NCBI GenBank assembly: GCA_024763215.1 | Contig: JANTFX010000018.1 | Coordinates: 1-38,299 of the forward strand | DNA: 38,299 nt | Direction: 5' to 3' | Origin: Candidatus Krumholzibacteriia bacterium | GTDB taxonomy: Bacteria; Krumholzibacteriota; Krumholzibacteriia; LZORAL124-64-63 | In this document: piece by piece, positions 8,245-16,270 of the stretch | Position numbering within the stretch: the first letter of the stretch is position 1 | How the letters are laid out: each line of letters begins with the position of its first letter | Made by a program: the position numbers and the translations under genes | The notes under the pieces: model-generated | What the model was told of the DNA's origin: nothing | The model's database searches: none | The model's input: only the letters and a program-made list of their open reading frames with translations

Positions 8245-8804
8245 GACGCCTCCTCCCGGGGGCCCAGGCTGCGCGCCCGGGCCGCGGCCGCCTCGTCCAC
8301 GGCGTTCTGCAGCCGGCGGGCCAGCTCGCGCAAACGGCCGCCCATGAACAACCCCGGAATGGCCACCAGCAGCCCCGTCTGGGTGGTGATCAGGGCCACC
8401 GAGATGCCTCCGGCCAGGGCGCGGGCGTTGCCGGTGCCGAACACCGCGATCACATCGAAGGTCTGGACCATCCCCAGCACCGTGCCCAGCAGCCCCAGCA
8501 GCGGGGCCACCGCCGCCAGGATCGAGATGGCCGCCAGCCGGTTGTCCAGCGAGCGCCTCAGGTGCAAGGCGCACTCGCCGAGGATCTCGCGGTCCAGGTC
8601 CCCATGCCCCGGGATGCCGGCTCGCTTGCGCGCGAACAGCGCATCCAGGCGCGCGCCCGGCCCTTCCCCGCGCCGCCACGCCGCGAACTCGCGCCAGCGG
8701 TCCAGGATCAGGGTCCACATCACCACCGACACGGCCAGCAGCGGGACCATGACCCAGCCGCCCTGGACCAGATACGTGCGGATCTGCCAGAAGGCCTCCG
8801 TCAC
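8241..8804 (-). CDS. exbB: ExbB/TolQ/MotA-type proton channel subunit
   Basis: A 187-aa inner-membrane protein of the MotA/TolQ/ExbB family. Helices lie near residues 16-34, 90-112 (AAVAPLLGLLGTVLGMVQTF, the signature segment) and 128-150 (GGISVALITTQTGLLVAIPG). It uses a GTG start that overlaps the stop of the preceding gene as GTGA. It is the small ExbB of the cluster and should form the pentameric channel around ExbD. Confidence 0.94.
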   Translation of the reverse strand: MTEAFWQIRTYLVQGGWVMVPLLAVSVVMWTLILDRWREFAAWRRGEGPGARLDALFARKRAGIPGHGDLDREILGECALHLRRSLDNRLAAISILAAVAPLLGLLGTVLGMVQTFDVIAVFGTGNARALAGGISVALITTQTGLLVAIPGLFMGGRLRELARRLQNAVDEAAAARARSLGPREEAS

Positions 8805-10231
8805 CGCCGGGCCTCCCCGACGGCCTTCTGCTTCTGGATGATGTTGGTCAGCTGCACGGCCTTCTCCTCCATGTCCCCGATCAGGTGGTCGGCCCGCCGC
8901 GAGATGTACGCGTGCAGCAGCATGATGGGGATGGCCACGGCCAGGCCCAGCTCGGTGGTGATCAGGGCCTCGCTGATGCCGCCGGACATGAGCTTGGGAT
9001 CGGAGGTTCCGAACAGGGTGATGACCCGGAAGGTGTCGATCATGCCGGTGACCGTGCCCAGCAACCCCAGCAGGGGCGCCACCGCGCCCAGCACCGCCAG
9101 GATGGCCACGCCCTTCTGGATGCGCGGCAGCTCGTGCAGGATGGCCTCCTGCAGCACGGTCTCCAGGGTGCCGCGGTCCTTGTCGCGCGCCTCCAGGCCC
9201 GCGCGCAGCACGTGGATCACCGGCCAGTTGCGGCCAGCATGCCGGGAGACGATGCGCCGGCAGCCCTCCCAGTCGCCCGCCTCGGCCAGCTCGTTGACCT
9301 GGCCCATGATGCGGTCGGTGTTGCCGTGGACCCGGCGCAGGAACACGATGCGCGAGACCACGATGACCAGCGCTGCCAGGGCGATCAGGAAGATGGGCCA
9401 GACAACCGGCCCCCCGGCGCGGATCTGGTCCCCGAACCCCGTGTGGAAGGTAAGCTGCCGCAGCGCCGAACCGCCGCTGATGTCCACCGGCAGATCATCC
9501 GTCTTCCCGTCCAGGTACTTTCCCAGCTTGCTGCGGATCCGGTGGGACGGCAGGGACGCCAGGGCGAACAGCTGTTCCTTGTCCGGCGACCAGTCCAGGA
9601 AACCGGTTTCGGCGGATGTCCTGTAAACAGACGTGAACTTGCCCACCTGCAGCACCCGGCCCGTGGTCTCGTGCCCGTCCCTGCCGACGAAGGGCTCGTC
9701 CCGCAGGGTCACCTGCCCCGACCTGCTCATCTCGTCCAGGAACACCGTCGACATGGCCGAGATGTCGTCCAGGTCGGGGAAGTACCCTTCGCGCAGCAGG
9801 CCGCGTACGGTATCCAGGCGGTCGGGCCGGCCCGCGCTCAATGGTGAAGCTTTCAGCAGGGATTCCAGCTCCCGTGCCGACACCCGCACGTTGCCGGAGA
9901 TCTCCTTGAGCCCCAGCTCGCGCCGGCCCCACGCGGCCTCCAGTTTCTTCTGCCGCGCCAGGCCTTCCCGCTCCCGCCGGTCCAGATCATCCAGGGCCGC
10001 CTGCCGGTCCTTCTCCTCTTGTTCCAGGCGCGCCACGGCGGCGCGCAGGCTGTCGCGGTCGGCAAAGATGCGTTGCTCGGTGAGGCGAGCCTCCTCCGTG
10101 GCCTCCCGGCGATCGGCGGCCGCCTTGCGGGCCGCCTCGCGGATGTCCTGGGCCGAGGCCGTCCCGGCCGCGGCCAGCAGAGCCAGCACCGTCAGTACCG
10201 GCAGCACCGAGAAAGCAAGCAGGCGCTTCAT
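8801..10231 (-). CDS. ttpC: Large ExbB-like protein with periplasmic coiled coil (TtpC type)
   Basis: A 476-aa protein with a signal peptide (cleavage near TASAQ, residue 28). A charged coiled coil (about 30-115, rich in ARLEQEEKDRQ-type heptads) and a periplasmic globular region (about 120-260) follow. A C-terminal MotA/TolQ/ExbB domain has helices near 285-305 and 375-450, including AVAPLLGLLGTVTGMIDTF. This fits TtpC of Vibrio TonB2 systems, an extra ExbB-like component needed for energy transduction there. It overlaps both neighbours by 4 bases and precedes exbB as in Vibrio. The symbol is assigned by architecture and synteny. Confidence 0.88.
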   Translation of the reverse strand: MKRLLAFSVLPVLTVLALLAAAGTASAQDIREAARKAAADRREATEEARLTEQRIFADRDSLRAAVARLEQEEKDRQAALDDLDRREREGLARQKKLEAAWGRRELGLKEISGNVRVSARELESLLKASPLSAGRPDRLDTVRGLLREGYFPDLDDISAMSTVFLDEMSRSGQVTLRDEPFVGRDGHETTGRVLQVGKFTSVYRTSAETGFLDWSPDKEQLFALASLPSHRIRSKLGKYLDGKTDDLPVDISGGSALRQLTFHTGFGDQIRAGGPVVWPIFLIALAALVIVVSRIVFLRRVHGNTDRIMGQVNELAEAGDWEGCRRIVSRHAGRNWPVIHVLRAGLEARDKDRGTLETVLQEAILHELPRIQKGVAILAVLGAVAPLLGLLGTVTGMIDTFRVITLFGTSDPKLMSGGISEALITTELGLAVAIPIMLLHAYISRRADHLIGDMEEKAVQLTNIIQKQKAVGEARR

Positions 10232-11049
10232 GGCGCCACCTCCTGCGACGCGCCGATCCTGCCTACCGGCAGGTCGGTCAGCTCCACCGGACGCACCCGC
10301 GCGGCCATGTCCATGGCCAGGGCAATGCTGCGGCGCTCACCTGAGCCCGCCGCGACCCACTGCGACCGGCCCTGGTCATACACCCCGCCCTGCTTGCGGT
10401 CGGGCGTCATCCAGAACAGGGCCACCCGCCCCAGGCGCAGCACATCCGCGTACACCGGAACGCCATCGACCTCGATCTTGTCCTGGTACACCTCGACGGT
10501 TGAGCCGTAACCGGTTTCCACCTGCAGGGCCTCGAGCAGACGCCGCAGTTTCTCGGCCGGCACCAGATCGGAACGGGCCAGGTCTTCGCGCAGGGTCTGC
10601 AACCGGAAGGCGCGCTCCTGAGGCAGAAACGGCAGGCTGCCGTGGACGGATTGTTCCAGGCGCCCCAGGATCATCTGCAGGGTGTCCTGCAGGCTGCCTT
10701 CGAGGCGGTCGGCCTCGCGCAGCCGCCGCTCCAGCTCGGCCACCCGCGCCTCCACGGCCTGGACGCGGCGCTGGCGGGCGTCCTGTTGTTCCTGCAGCCA
10801 CTCGATGCGGGAGGCGGCCAGCCGGTAGCGCCTGACGAGGTCGTCCTTCTCTCGGGCCCAGGCGTCCTCTTGTTGCTGGGTCTGCTGCCTGATCTTGACG
10901 GTGCCGTCAACGGTGTCGCGGACGGCGGTGCCGCTCTGGGCCTGGGCAAGGCCCGAGGAGGCGACCGCAAGAGCCGCCGCCAGACCGATGGCCCGCAGCC
11001 AGCAGGCCTGCCGCCGGCTGGGAATGTCAATGGGTGGAATCGAAGCCAT
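10228..11049 (-). CDS. DUF3450 periplasmic coiled-coil protein
   Basis: A 273-aa exported protein. An N-terminal signal sequence (RAIGLAAALAVASSGLAQAQ, about residues 18-37) precedes a long coiled coil (about 45-135). The C-terminal half has the DUF3450 hallmarks: a LP-F-eR--RL--L-edL segment, V--eyQ-----E and a gRVALFwmTPD motif. DUF3450 proteins are found as the first gene of TonB2/TtpC clusters. The frame is open farther upstream into the previous gene; the ATG at 11049, 17 bases after that gene's stop, gives the expected signal peptide. It overlaps ttpC by ATGA. Molecular role unknown. Confidence 0.87.
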   Translation of the reverse strand: MASIPPIDIPSRRQACWLRAIGLAAALAVASSGLAQAQSGTAVRDTVDGTVKIRQQTQQQEDAWAREKDDLVRRYRLAASRIEWLQEQQDARQRRVQAVEARVAELERRLREADRLEGSLQDTLQMILGRLEQSVHGSLPFLPQERAFRLQTLREDLARSDLVPAEKLRRLLEALQVETGYGSTVEVYQDKIEVDGVPVYADVLRLGRVALFWMTPDRKQGGVYDQGRSQWVAAGSGERRSIALAMDMAARVRPVELTDLPVGRIGASQEVAP

Positions 11050-11066
11050 GGCCGCCCCGTCAGCCC

Positions 11067-11702
11067 TCACTCGAGCGAGGGCGCAAATGAGTTGAAGAAG
11101 TCCTGATACTCCCGGGTCTCCCACAGGCCGCCCTGCATGTTCCAAGCGGTCAGCAGGTAGATGTCCGGCCCGCTCAGCAACCCCCTGACCCACAGCTGCC
11201 CGCTGCTACCGGGCTGGACCGCCCGCACATCGATGCCCTCGACCTTCCGGCCGTCCGGGAATTCCTTGGCCACCGGGGATTGTTTCTCGATCCGGACACC
11301 GAACTGCTCGATGACCTTGCGCACCTGCTGCAACACCTGATCCGGGCCCGGGTCGCCACCCACGCCGTCGGTGAGGTGGAAGATGGTGGTCACCGAACAG
11401 CCCTCGCCCTTGCGATCGAAACGGTCACAGGAAACCACCAGCACCCGGACCGCCTCGGGGCTGTCCTCATCGACGGGATTCTGGTCGTCCCCGTTGAGGC
11501 GCTGATGGATCTTGGCGCAACCGCCGGGCATCATGACCTGAAAGCGGCCTATGTCGGACTTGTACAGGTACGGGGTGTTCTTGCTCTTGAGGTTGTTGTC
11601 CGGGGACGTGATGCCCACATCCGAAACCTGGGCGCCGGCCGGCGGGGCCGTCACGCCCCAGGCCAATACAATCATCATGATCAAGACGGCACGAACGGAC
11701 AT
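11067..11702 (-). CDS. Secreted hypothetical protein ahead of the Ton cluster
   Basis: A 211-aa protein with a clear signal peptide (residues 1-25, ending PPAGAQ) and no later membrane segment. The mature part holds three cysteines in the first half (GGCAK, SCDRF, GCSV). It has the form of a small lipid- or protein-binding fold like those described as hypothetical proteins with an F-V-mPg-C motif. I do not recognise a named family. It lies 31 bases after pepF and 17 bases before the DUF3450 gene, so it is likely co-transcribed with the Ton genes. A GAGGAGA ribosome-binding site precedes the ATG. Confidence 0.75.
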   Translation of the reverse strand: MSVRAVLIMMIVLAWGVTAPPAGAQVSDVGITSPDNNLKSKNTPYLYKSDIGRFQVMMPGGCAKIHQRLNGDDQNPVDEDSPEAVRVLVVSCDRFDRKGEGCSVTTIFHLTDGVGGDPGPDQVLQQVRKVIEQFGVRIEKQSPVAKEFPDGRKVEGIDVRAVQPGSSGQLWVRGLLSGPDIYLLTAWNMQGGLWETREYQDFFNSFAPSLE

Positions 11703-11733
11703 GACTTCTCCTCGGCGAACCGGCTGCGGGCCA

Positions 11734-13584
11734 TCAGGCCAGCAACTCCTCCACCTGGTCGATGAGAGACCCGAACAGCGCGATCACATCCTCCACCGGG
11801 CCCGGCGTGGCCAGATCCACGCCGCCCAGCAGGACGGTCGCCACGGGGTAGCGGCTGCATCCTGAACGCAGGATGTCCAGGTACTGTTCCCGTTCCCGCG
11901 GTCCGCCACCGAGGACCTTGCGCGAGAGGGCCACCGCCGCCGCATAGGCCGTGGCGTACTGGTAAACATAGTAGTTGTAGTAGAAATGGGGTATCCGCAT
12001 CCAGGTCAGAGGGCTGCGCTCGGGATCGAACGCCACCCCCGGCCCCCAGTACCGGTGCAGCAGCTCCAGGTACAGCTCGTTGAGCGCGGCCACAGTCAGG
12101 GTTCCCCCCTGCTCGGCCAGGCGGTGCATGCGCAGCTCGAACTCCGCGAACATCGCCTGCCGGAACACCGTGCCGTTGATCTGGGACAGGTGGTAATCCA
12201 GCAGGTAGAGCTGACGTTGCGGATCCTGGTTTTGCTTGAGCAGGTGATCCATCAGCAGCAGCTCGTTGAAGGTCGAGGCCACCTCGGCGGTGAAGATGGG
12301 ATAGCTGCCGTAGACGTAGGGCTGGTTGTGCACCGTCAGCCAGGAATGCATGGAATGGCCCAGCTCGTGGGCCAGGGTGAAGGTGTCCCCCAGCTGGTCC
12401 GACCAGTTCAGCAGGATGTACGGCGGCGTGTCGTAGACCCCGTTGGAGTAGCCCCCGCCCCGCTTGCCCGCGTTCTCGTGGACATCGATCCAGCCGTCGG
12501 CAATGCCGCCGCGCACCGTGGCCACATATTCCTCGCCAAGGGGCGCGAACGCCTCCAGCAACACCTCGCAGGCCTCGTCGTACGTGAATTTGAACTCGCC
12601 GCTGGTGAACAGGGGAACCGCCAGGTCGTATTCCTGCAGCGGGTCGAGCTCCAGCACGCGCTTTTTCAGGGCCGTGTAGCGGTGGATGGTTTGCCGGTTC
12701 CGGTCGATGGTCTCCAGCAGGGCGTGGTAGACCTCCGGGGGCACGGCATCCGGGTGCAGGCTCGCGGCCAGGGTGTCCTCGTGCCGGCGGGCGCCGGCGA
12801 AGAAGACATGGTTCTTCACATTGGCGTCCATGTTGGCCGCCAGGGTGTTCCGCGCCCGGCCGTAACCGTCCAGGAACTTCTCATAGGCCTCCCGGCGCAA
12901 CCTGCGGTCGGGAGACTTGATGAACTTGTAGTAGCGAGCCTTGGTCAACACGACCTGCCGGCCGTCCTCGTCCGTGACCGCCTCCAGCTTCAGATCCGCG
13001 TTGTCGTAGGCGTTGAAGACCTGGGCCGCCCCGCGGGCCATGAGCCCGGCCGAGGCCAGCAGGGCTTCCTGTTCCGCCGGCAGGGTGTGGGCGCGCGCGC
13101 GCTGGATGTCGTCGAAGAAATGGCGGTAGATTTCCAGCTCAGGCTCGCGGTCGATGAAATCGTCGAGGGTTTCCGGGGCCACCGCCAGCAGCTCGGACTC
13201 GAACCAGCTCGTGGCCTCATTGAAGGCCACCGACAGGGTTCCGGCCCGGCCCTTGCGCTCGAGGTTTTCGCTGATCCGCGTATCCTCGTCGCTCTTCATG
13301 GAGGCGTGGACATGGACCTTTTCCAGCGTGCGCTGGACTGCGTGAATCCTGGTGATGGCCTGCAGCAGGGCGGCCGGACCCCGGGACAGGGTGCCCTGAA
13401 GGGCCGCCAGGTCGGGCAGGGCCGCCTCGACCTCGTGGAAGCATTCTTCCCAGCTCTGGGCATCGGGAAAGATCTTCTCGAGCTTCCACTTGTAGCGGTC
13501 GGGGATGGCCTCACGGGGCACCGGTGCGCCGGCGGCGCCCTCGGTATCCCGGGAGAAGGCCGGTTTCAACACCTTATGGGACAT
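11734..13584 (-). CDS. pepF: Oligoendopeptidase F (M3B metallopeptidase)
   Basis: A 616-aa cytoplasmic zinc peptidase that hydrolyses short peptides. The catalytic motif HELGHSMHSW is followed by a glutamate ligand in the TAEVASTFNE segment about 26 residues later, both diagnostic for M3. The N-terminal helical region and the C-terminal PHFYYNYYVYQYATAYAAA segment match oligoendopeptidase F. Length is close to the family norm. GGGAGG lies ahead of the ATG. It may head the transcription unit running into the Ton cluster, given the 31-base gap to the next gene. Confidence 0.95.
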   Translation of the reverse strand: MSHKVLKPAFSRDTEGAAGAPVPREAIPDRYKWKLEKIFPDAQSWEECFHEVEAALPDLAALQGTLSRGPAALLQAITRIHAVQRTLEKVHVHASMKSDEDTRISENLERKGRAGTLSVAFNEATSWFESELLAVAPETLDDFIDREPELEIYRHFFDDIQRARAHTLPAEQEALLASAGLMARGAAQVFNAYDNADLKLEAVTDEDGRQVVLTKARYYKFIKSPDRRLRREAYEKFLDGYGRARNTLAANMDANVKNHVFFAGARRHEDTLAASLHPDAVPPEVYHALLETIDRNRQTIHRYTALKKRVLELDPLQEYDLAVPLFTSGEFKFTYDEACEVLLEAFAPLGEEYVATVRGGIADGWIDVHENAGKRGGGYSNGVYDTPPYILLNWSDQLGDTFTLAHELGHSMHSWLTVHNQPYVYGSYPIFTAEVASTFNELLLMDHLLKQNQDPQRQLYLLDYHLSQINGTVFRQAMFAEFELRMHRLAEQGGTLTVAALNELYLELLHRYWGPGVAFDPERSPLTWMRIPHFYYNYYVYQYATAYAAAVALSRKVLGGGPREREQYLDILRSGCSRYPVATVLLGGVDLATPGPVEDVIALFGSLIDQVEELLA

Positions 13585-13671
13585 GGAATCCTCCCGTTGA
13601 CGGATTCACCGGAGATTCGGATCAACTTCAGTCAAGGGAGGATAAGTCAAGCGGGAGGCTATGCCAACCCG

Positions 13672-13705
13672 GGAGAAAAGAATCAGGGCGCCTGATGAGG
13701 CGCCC
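13672..13705 (-). terminator. Terminator of the receiver-protein gene
   Basis: A perfect 8-bp GC-rich stem (13686-13693 with 13698-13705, loop GATG) is followed on the minus strand by a T-rich run, TTCTTTTCT. It begins 36 bases after the stop of the receiver gene. Confidence 0.65.
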
Positions 13706-13740
13706 CGGGGCCGGTTGCTGCGCTTCCCGCTGCGGCGGGG

Positions 13741-14154
13741 TCAAGCCGAGGGCTGGTCCGCCAACAGGCCGAGCCTGTCGAGGACCGCCATGAAGTTGCG
13801 CTTGAGGATGGGCTTGACGATATAGTCGTCGGCCTGGGCGGCCAGGCTCTCGGCGATGACGTCCTGCTTGTCCAGGGCGCTGTTCATCACGATCTTGCAA
13901 CGCTGCTCGGGTGCAAGCCCATGCTGATCCTCGAGGTCACGAATGCCCTTGAGGACCTCCTGGCCGTCCATGCCTGGCATCATGACGTCCAGGCAGATCA
14001 GCTGGTAATGATCGTTGTTGTCCAGAGCCGAACGCACCGAGGCCAGAGCCTCTTCCCCGTTGATGGCAACCTCGCAGGTGCCGATGCCCTCGAGATATCT
14101 GGTGAGCAGGCGGCGGCTGATGAAGTCGTCTTCCACGATCAGGATTTGCATCAT
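13741..14154 (-). CDS. Stand-alone CheY-like response regulator
   Basis: A 137-aa single-domain receiver. The acidic pocket is E8-D9-D10, the phospho-acceptor D56 lies in LDVMMPGMDG, the switch residue is S92 and the conserved lysine K114 is in VKP. There is no output domain and no kinase nearby, so its partner is elsewhere. It has its own terminator and is divergent from the djlA-like gene. Possible outputs are motility, a phosphorelay or protein-protein control; the sequence does not decide. Confidence 0.92.
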   Translation of the reverse strand: MMQILIVEDDFISRRLLTRYLEGIGTCEVAINGEEALASVRSALDNNDHYQLICLDVMMPGMDGQEVLKGIRDLEDQHGLAPEQRCKIVMNSALDKQDVIAESLAAQADDYIVKPILKRNFMAVLDRLGLLADQPSA

Positions 14155-14353
14155 CTGTTCCTTACGCTTGTCTCCGGCGGAAAGGTAAAACCGGAGGTCG
14201 GGCGAGTATTATTCAGGTCCCGTTCTCCGGAACCTGCCTTCCTGACCTGATTGTCGGAATTTCCAGGGAAAAGTTGAATCTTTTTTTCGCAAGAAGGTTA
14301 TTGATGATCACAGGTTGGATCATTCTTCCCGTAGACGGATCGGAGCACCAGGC
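14155..14353. promoter_or_regulatory. Divergent promoter region, receiver gene / djlA
   Basis: This 199-bp region serves two divergent genes. It holds the inverted repeats TCAGGT...ACCTGA (14215-14250) and GGTCCCG/CGGAACC, and an AT-rich stretch. On the plus strand a TTGAAT box about 17-18 bases before GTTATTG is a weak promoter candidate for djlA. No confident transcription start can be set. Confidence 0.3.
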
Positions 14354-15160
14354 ATGGGCCTTCTCGGCACCTTGATGGGCGGCAGCATCGGTTTTTTCCT
14401 TTTCGGCCCCTTGGGGGCCATCATCGGCGGGGCCATCGGGTCGAACCTCGATGATAACCGCGGGCGGCCAGGGCGCGCCCGTCCCGGCATGGGCGGGGGC
14501 CTCGGGGGCGGGAATCCGCGCCCCGGAGCCCGCACCGGCCGTTTCAACCCCCTGGAGGCCCAGCAGGCCTTCCTGGTGGCCATGATCTCCCTGGCGGCCA
14601 AGGTCGCCAAGGCCGACGGCCACGTCACACCGGAGGAGATCCGCTCTTTCGATCAATTCCTCCAGCGGAACCTGAACATGCCCGCGGCGGAGAGGAAGGT
14701 CGCCGCCAGGATCTTCAACGAGGCCCGCGACTCCGACATCCCCGCGGCCGAGTTCGCGCGGCAGATTCGCGGGATCGTCGGGCCCCAGCGGCAGCGCCTG
14801 CGCGACCTGGTCACCCTCTTGCTGATGATCGCCCTGGCCGACGGCCGGTTGCACCCGGCCGAGGAGGCGCTGATCCGCGAGGTGACCCGTGAGATGGGCC
14901 TTTCGGACCTGGACTACGACAACGCCCTGAAGACGCTGCGGCCCGAGGGGTCGCTGGACTGGGCCTACGCCGCTCTGGGCGTGCTGCCGGACGCCGACCC
15001 GGCGCGCATCAAGTCCGCCTACCGCAAGCTGGCCAAGGAGTACCATCCCGACACCCTGGCCGGCAAGGGCATGAGCGACGACTTCCGCAAGTTCGCCGCC
15101 GAGAAGATGCGCACCGTCAACAACGCCTACGACGCCATCCGCAAGGAACGTGGATTCTGA
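14354..15160 (+). CDS. djlA: DjlA-like membrane co-chaperone (TerB + J domain)
   Basis: A 268-aa protein with a glycine-zipper membrane segment at the N-terminus (GGSIGFFLFGPLGAIIGGAIG). A Gly/Arg/Pro-rich linker leads to a TerB-type helical domain (about residues 70-190, with AKADGHVTPEE and ALADGRLHPAEE as the paired acidic motifs). A C-terminal J domain has the HPD tripeptide in KEYHPDTL. This is the DjlA layout: a membrane-anchored J protein that recruits DnaK. The start at 14354 has GGAG 8 bases ahead; an upstream in-frame ATG (14315) lacks such a site. It overlaps mutM by one base (TGATG). Confidence 0.88.
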   Translation: MGLLGTLMGGSIGFFLFGPLGAIIGGAIGSNLDDNRGRPGRARPGMGGGLGGGNPRPGARTGRFNPLEAQQAFLVAMISLAAKVAKADGHVTPEEIRSFDQFLQRNLNMPAAERKVAARIFNEARDSDIPAAEFARQIRGIVGPQRQRLRDLVTLLLMIALADGRLHPAEEALIREVTREMGLSDLDYDNALKTLRPEGSLDWAYAALGVLPDADPARIKSAYRKLAKEYHPDTLAGKGMSDDFRKFAAEKMRTVNNAYDAIRKERGF

Positions 15161-15990
15161 TGCCGGAGTTGCCCGAAGTCGAGAACGTGGGCCGCGCGTT
15201 GCTGGAAAACCTGCGGGGACGCCGCCTGACCGGCATGACGGTGCGCTTTGGCGGGGTGCTGGAGCCCTCGCCGCGCGCGGTGCGCCGTGTGCTGGTCGGG
15301 GCGCGCCTGACGGACCTGCACCGCCGCGGCAAGTACCTGATCCTGCACTTCGAGCGGCAGGACGGCAAGCCCGCCTACCTCATGGTCCACCTGCGCATGA
15401 CCGGCCAGATCTTCATCCTGGACGGGTACATCCCCGACAACCACGTGCACGTCATGCTGGATTTCGAGGGCCTGCCCGTGCACTACCGCGACATCCGCAA
15501 GTTCGGCCGCCTGACCCTGGTCGAGGATGGTTACCAGCCGGCGGCCATGGCGCACATCGGCCCGGATATGCTGACGGTGCGCCCTCGCGAATGGCTGGAG
15601 CGCATCGCCGGCCGCCTCGCCCCCGTCAAGGCCTGCCTGCTGGACCAGGGGATCGCCTCGGGCCTGGGGAACATCTACGTGGACGAATCGCTTTTTCTGG
15701 CGCGGGTGCACCCGCTGGCCCGGCCCATTGATATGGACGAGGCGACCTTGCGCGAAGTGCTGCGCCGGGCCAAGCAGGTCCTGCGCCTGGCCATCCGCCA
15801 CGGCGGCACGACGTTCATGAACTTCACCAACTTCCGGGGCCGGCCGGGCAACTTCCGCCGCAAGCTGCGGGTGTACGGCCGCGCGGGGCAGGAGTGCCGC
15901 GATTGCGGCGCCACCCTGGAGAAGATCACAGTGGCCGGCAGGGGAACCGTATTCTGTCCGGGGTGTCAGGGGGAGCCCGGCGAAGCCTGA
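15160..15990 (+). CDS. mutM: Formamidopyrimidine-DNA glycosylase MutM/Fpg
   Basis: A 276-aa base-excision repair enzyme that removes oxidised purines such as 8-oxoguanine. The N-terminus MPELPEVE supplies the catalytic Pro2 and Glu3. The helix-two-turn-helix region contains LLDQGIASGLGNIYVDESLF. The C-terminal zinc finger is CRDC...CPGC with the conserved GRGT segment just before the last Cys pair. Length is normal. It starts inside the djlA stop codon, so the two are co-translated; there is no evident functional link beyond stress response. Confidence 0.96.
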   Translation: MPELPEVENVGRALLENLRGRRLTGMTVRFGGVLEPSPRAVRRVLVGARLTDLHRRGKYLILHFERQDGKPAYLMVHLRMTGQIFILDGYIPDNHVHVMLDFEGLPVHYRDIRKFGRLTLVEDGYQPAAMAHIGPDMLTVRPREWLERIAGRLAPVKACLLDQGIASGLGNIYVDESLFLARVHPLARPIDMDEATLREVLRRAKQVLRLAIRHGGTTFMNFTNFRGRPGNFRRKLRVYGRAGQECRDCGATLEKITVAGRGTVFCPGCQGEPGEA

Positions 15991-16006
15991 TCCCATTCTG
16001 GGGAAT

Positions 16007-16035
16007 TTTCCACAACAAATTGTATACTGTATAAT
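16007..16035 (+). promoter_or_regulatory. Sigma70-like promoter with no obvious gene downstream
   Basis: A perfect -10 box TATAAT (16030-16035) has a 4-of-6 match TTTCCA at 16007-16012, spaced 17 bp. It points into the 280-bp gene-free stretch between mutM and dsrC, so any transcript would be non-coding or antisense to dsrC. AT-rich sequence can produce such matches by chance. Confidence 0.35.
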
Positions 16036-16058
16036 TGGCGCTATTTTGTAAATAACAC

Positions 16059-16104
16059 CTAAATATAGCCATCTTGATCCCCCGGGGGTGATATTTGCGT
16101 CCTG
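16059..16104 (+). repeat. Dispersed intergenic repeat, copy 1
   Basis: A 46-bp sequence centred on a CCCCCGGGGGT palindrome, flanked by CTAAAT, GCC-TCTT on the left and ATTT, TCCTG on the right. A second copy at 24572-24616 matches about 35 positions with three short gaps by hand alignment. Both copies are outside genes. Function unknown. Confidence 0.55.
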
Positions 16105-16270
16105 GAGGCCCGGGAGCCAAGGAGGGCGGACGGGCCGGAAGGCCGAGGTTGCCGGAGCCAGGAGGGCGCAGGCAACCGTCCATTTGGCAAGCACTTATGG
16201 TGTGCCAGGCCCGTATCGCCAGCTTCGATCATACCGGTGGACACAATTTCCGAGGCACAAGGGGGATCAT
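16105..16270. ncRNA. GC-rich foldable element between mutM and dsrC (possible RNA)
   Basis: No protein-like frame is supported here. Bases 16128-16181 can fold as a small three-way junction read on the plus strand: GGAC (16128-16131) with GTCC (16178-16181); GGCC (16133-16136) with GGCC (16141-16144) closed by a GGAA loop of GNRA type; and GGTTGCC (16147-16153) with GGCAACC (16171-16177). A further hairpin follows near 16186-16206 (GGCA..CAC / GTG..TGCC). I could not match it to a known riboswitch or RNA family. It could simply be a GC-rich spacer between convergent genes. Confidence 0.3.

Noticed and set aside
16218-16240. tRNA T-arm-like TTCGATC
   Set aside because: The flanking bases do not pair into a T-stem and no anticodon or acceptor stem fits.
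16079-16270. c-di-GMP, cobalamin or similar riboswitch
   Set aside because: A GGACGCAAA string on the minus strand recalls part of the GEMM motif, but the other conserved blocks are absent and no gene start follows in the right direction.
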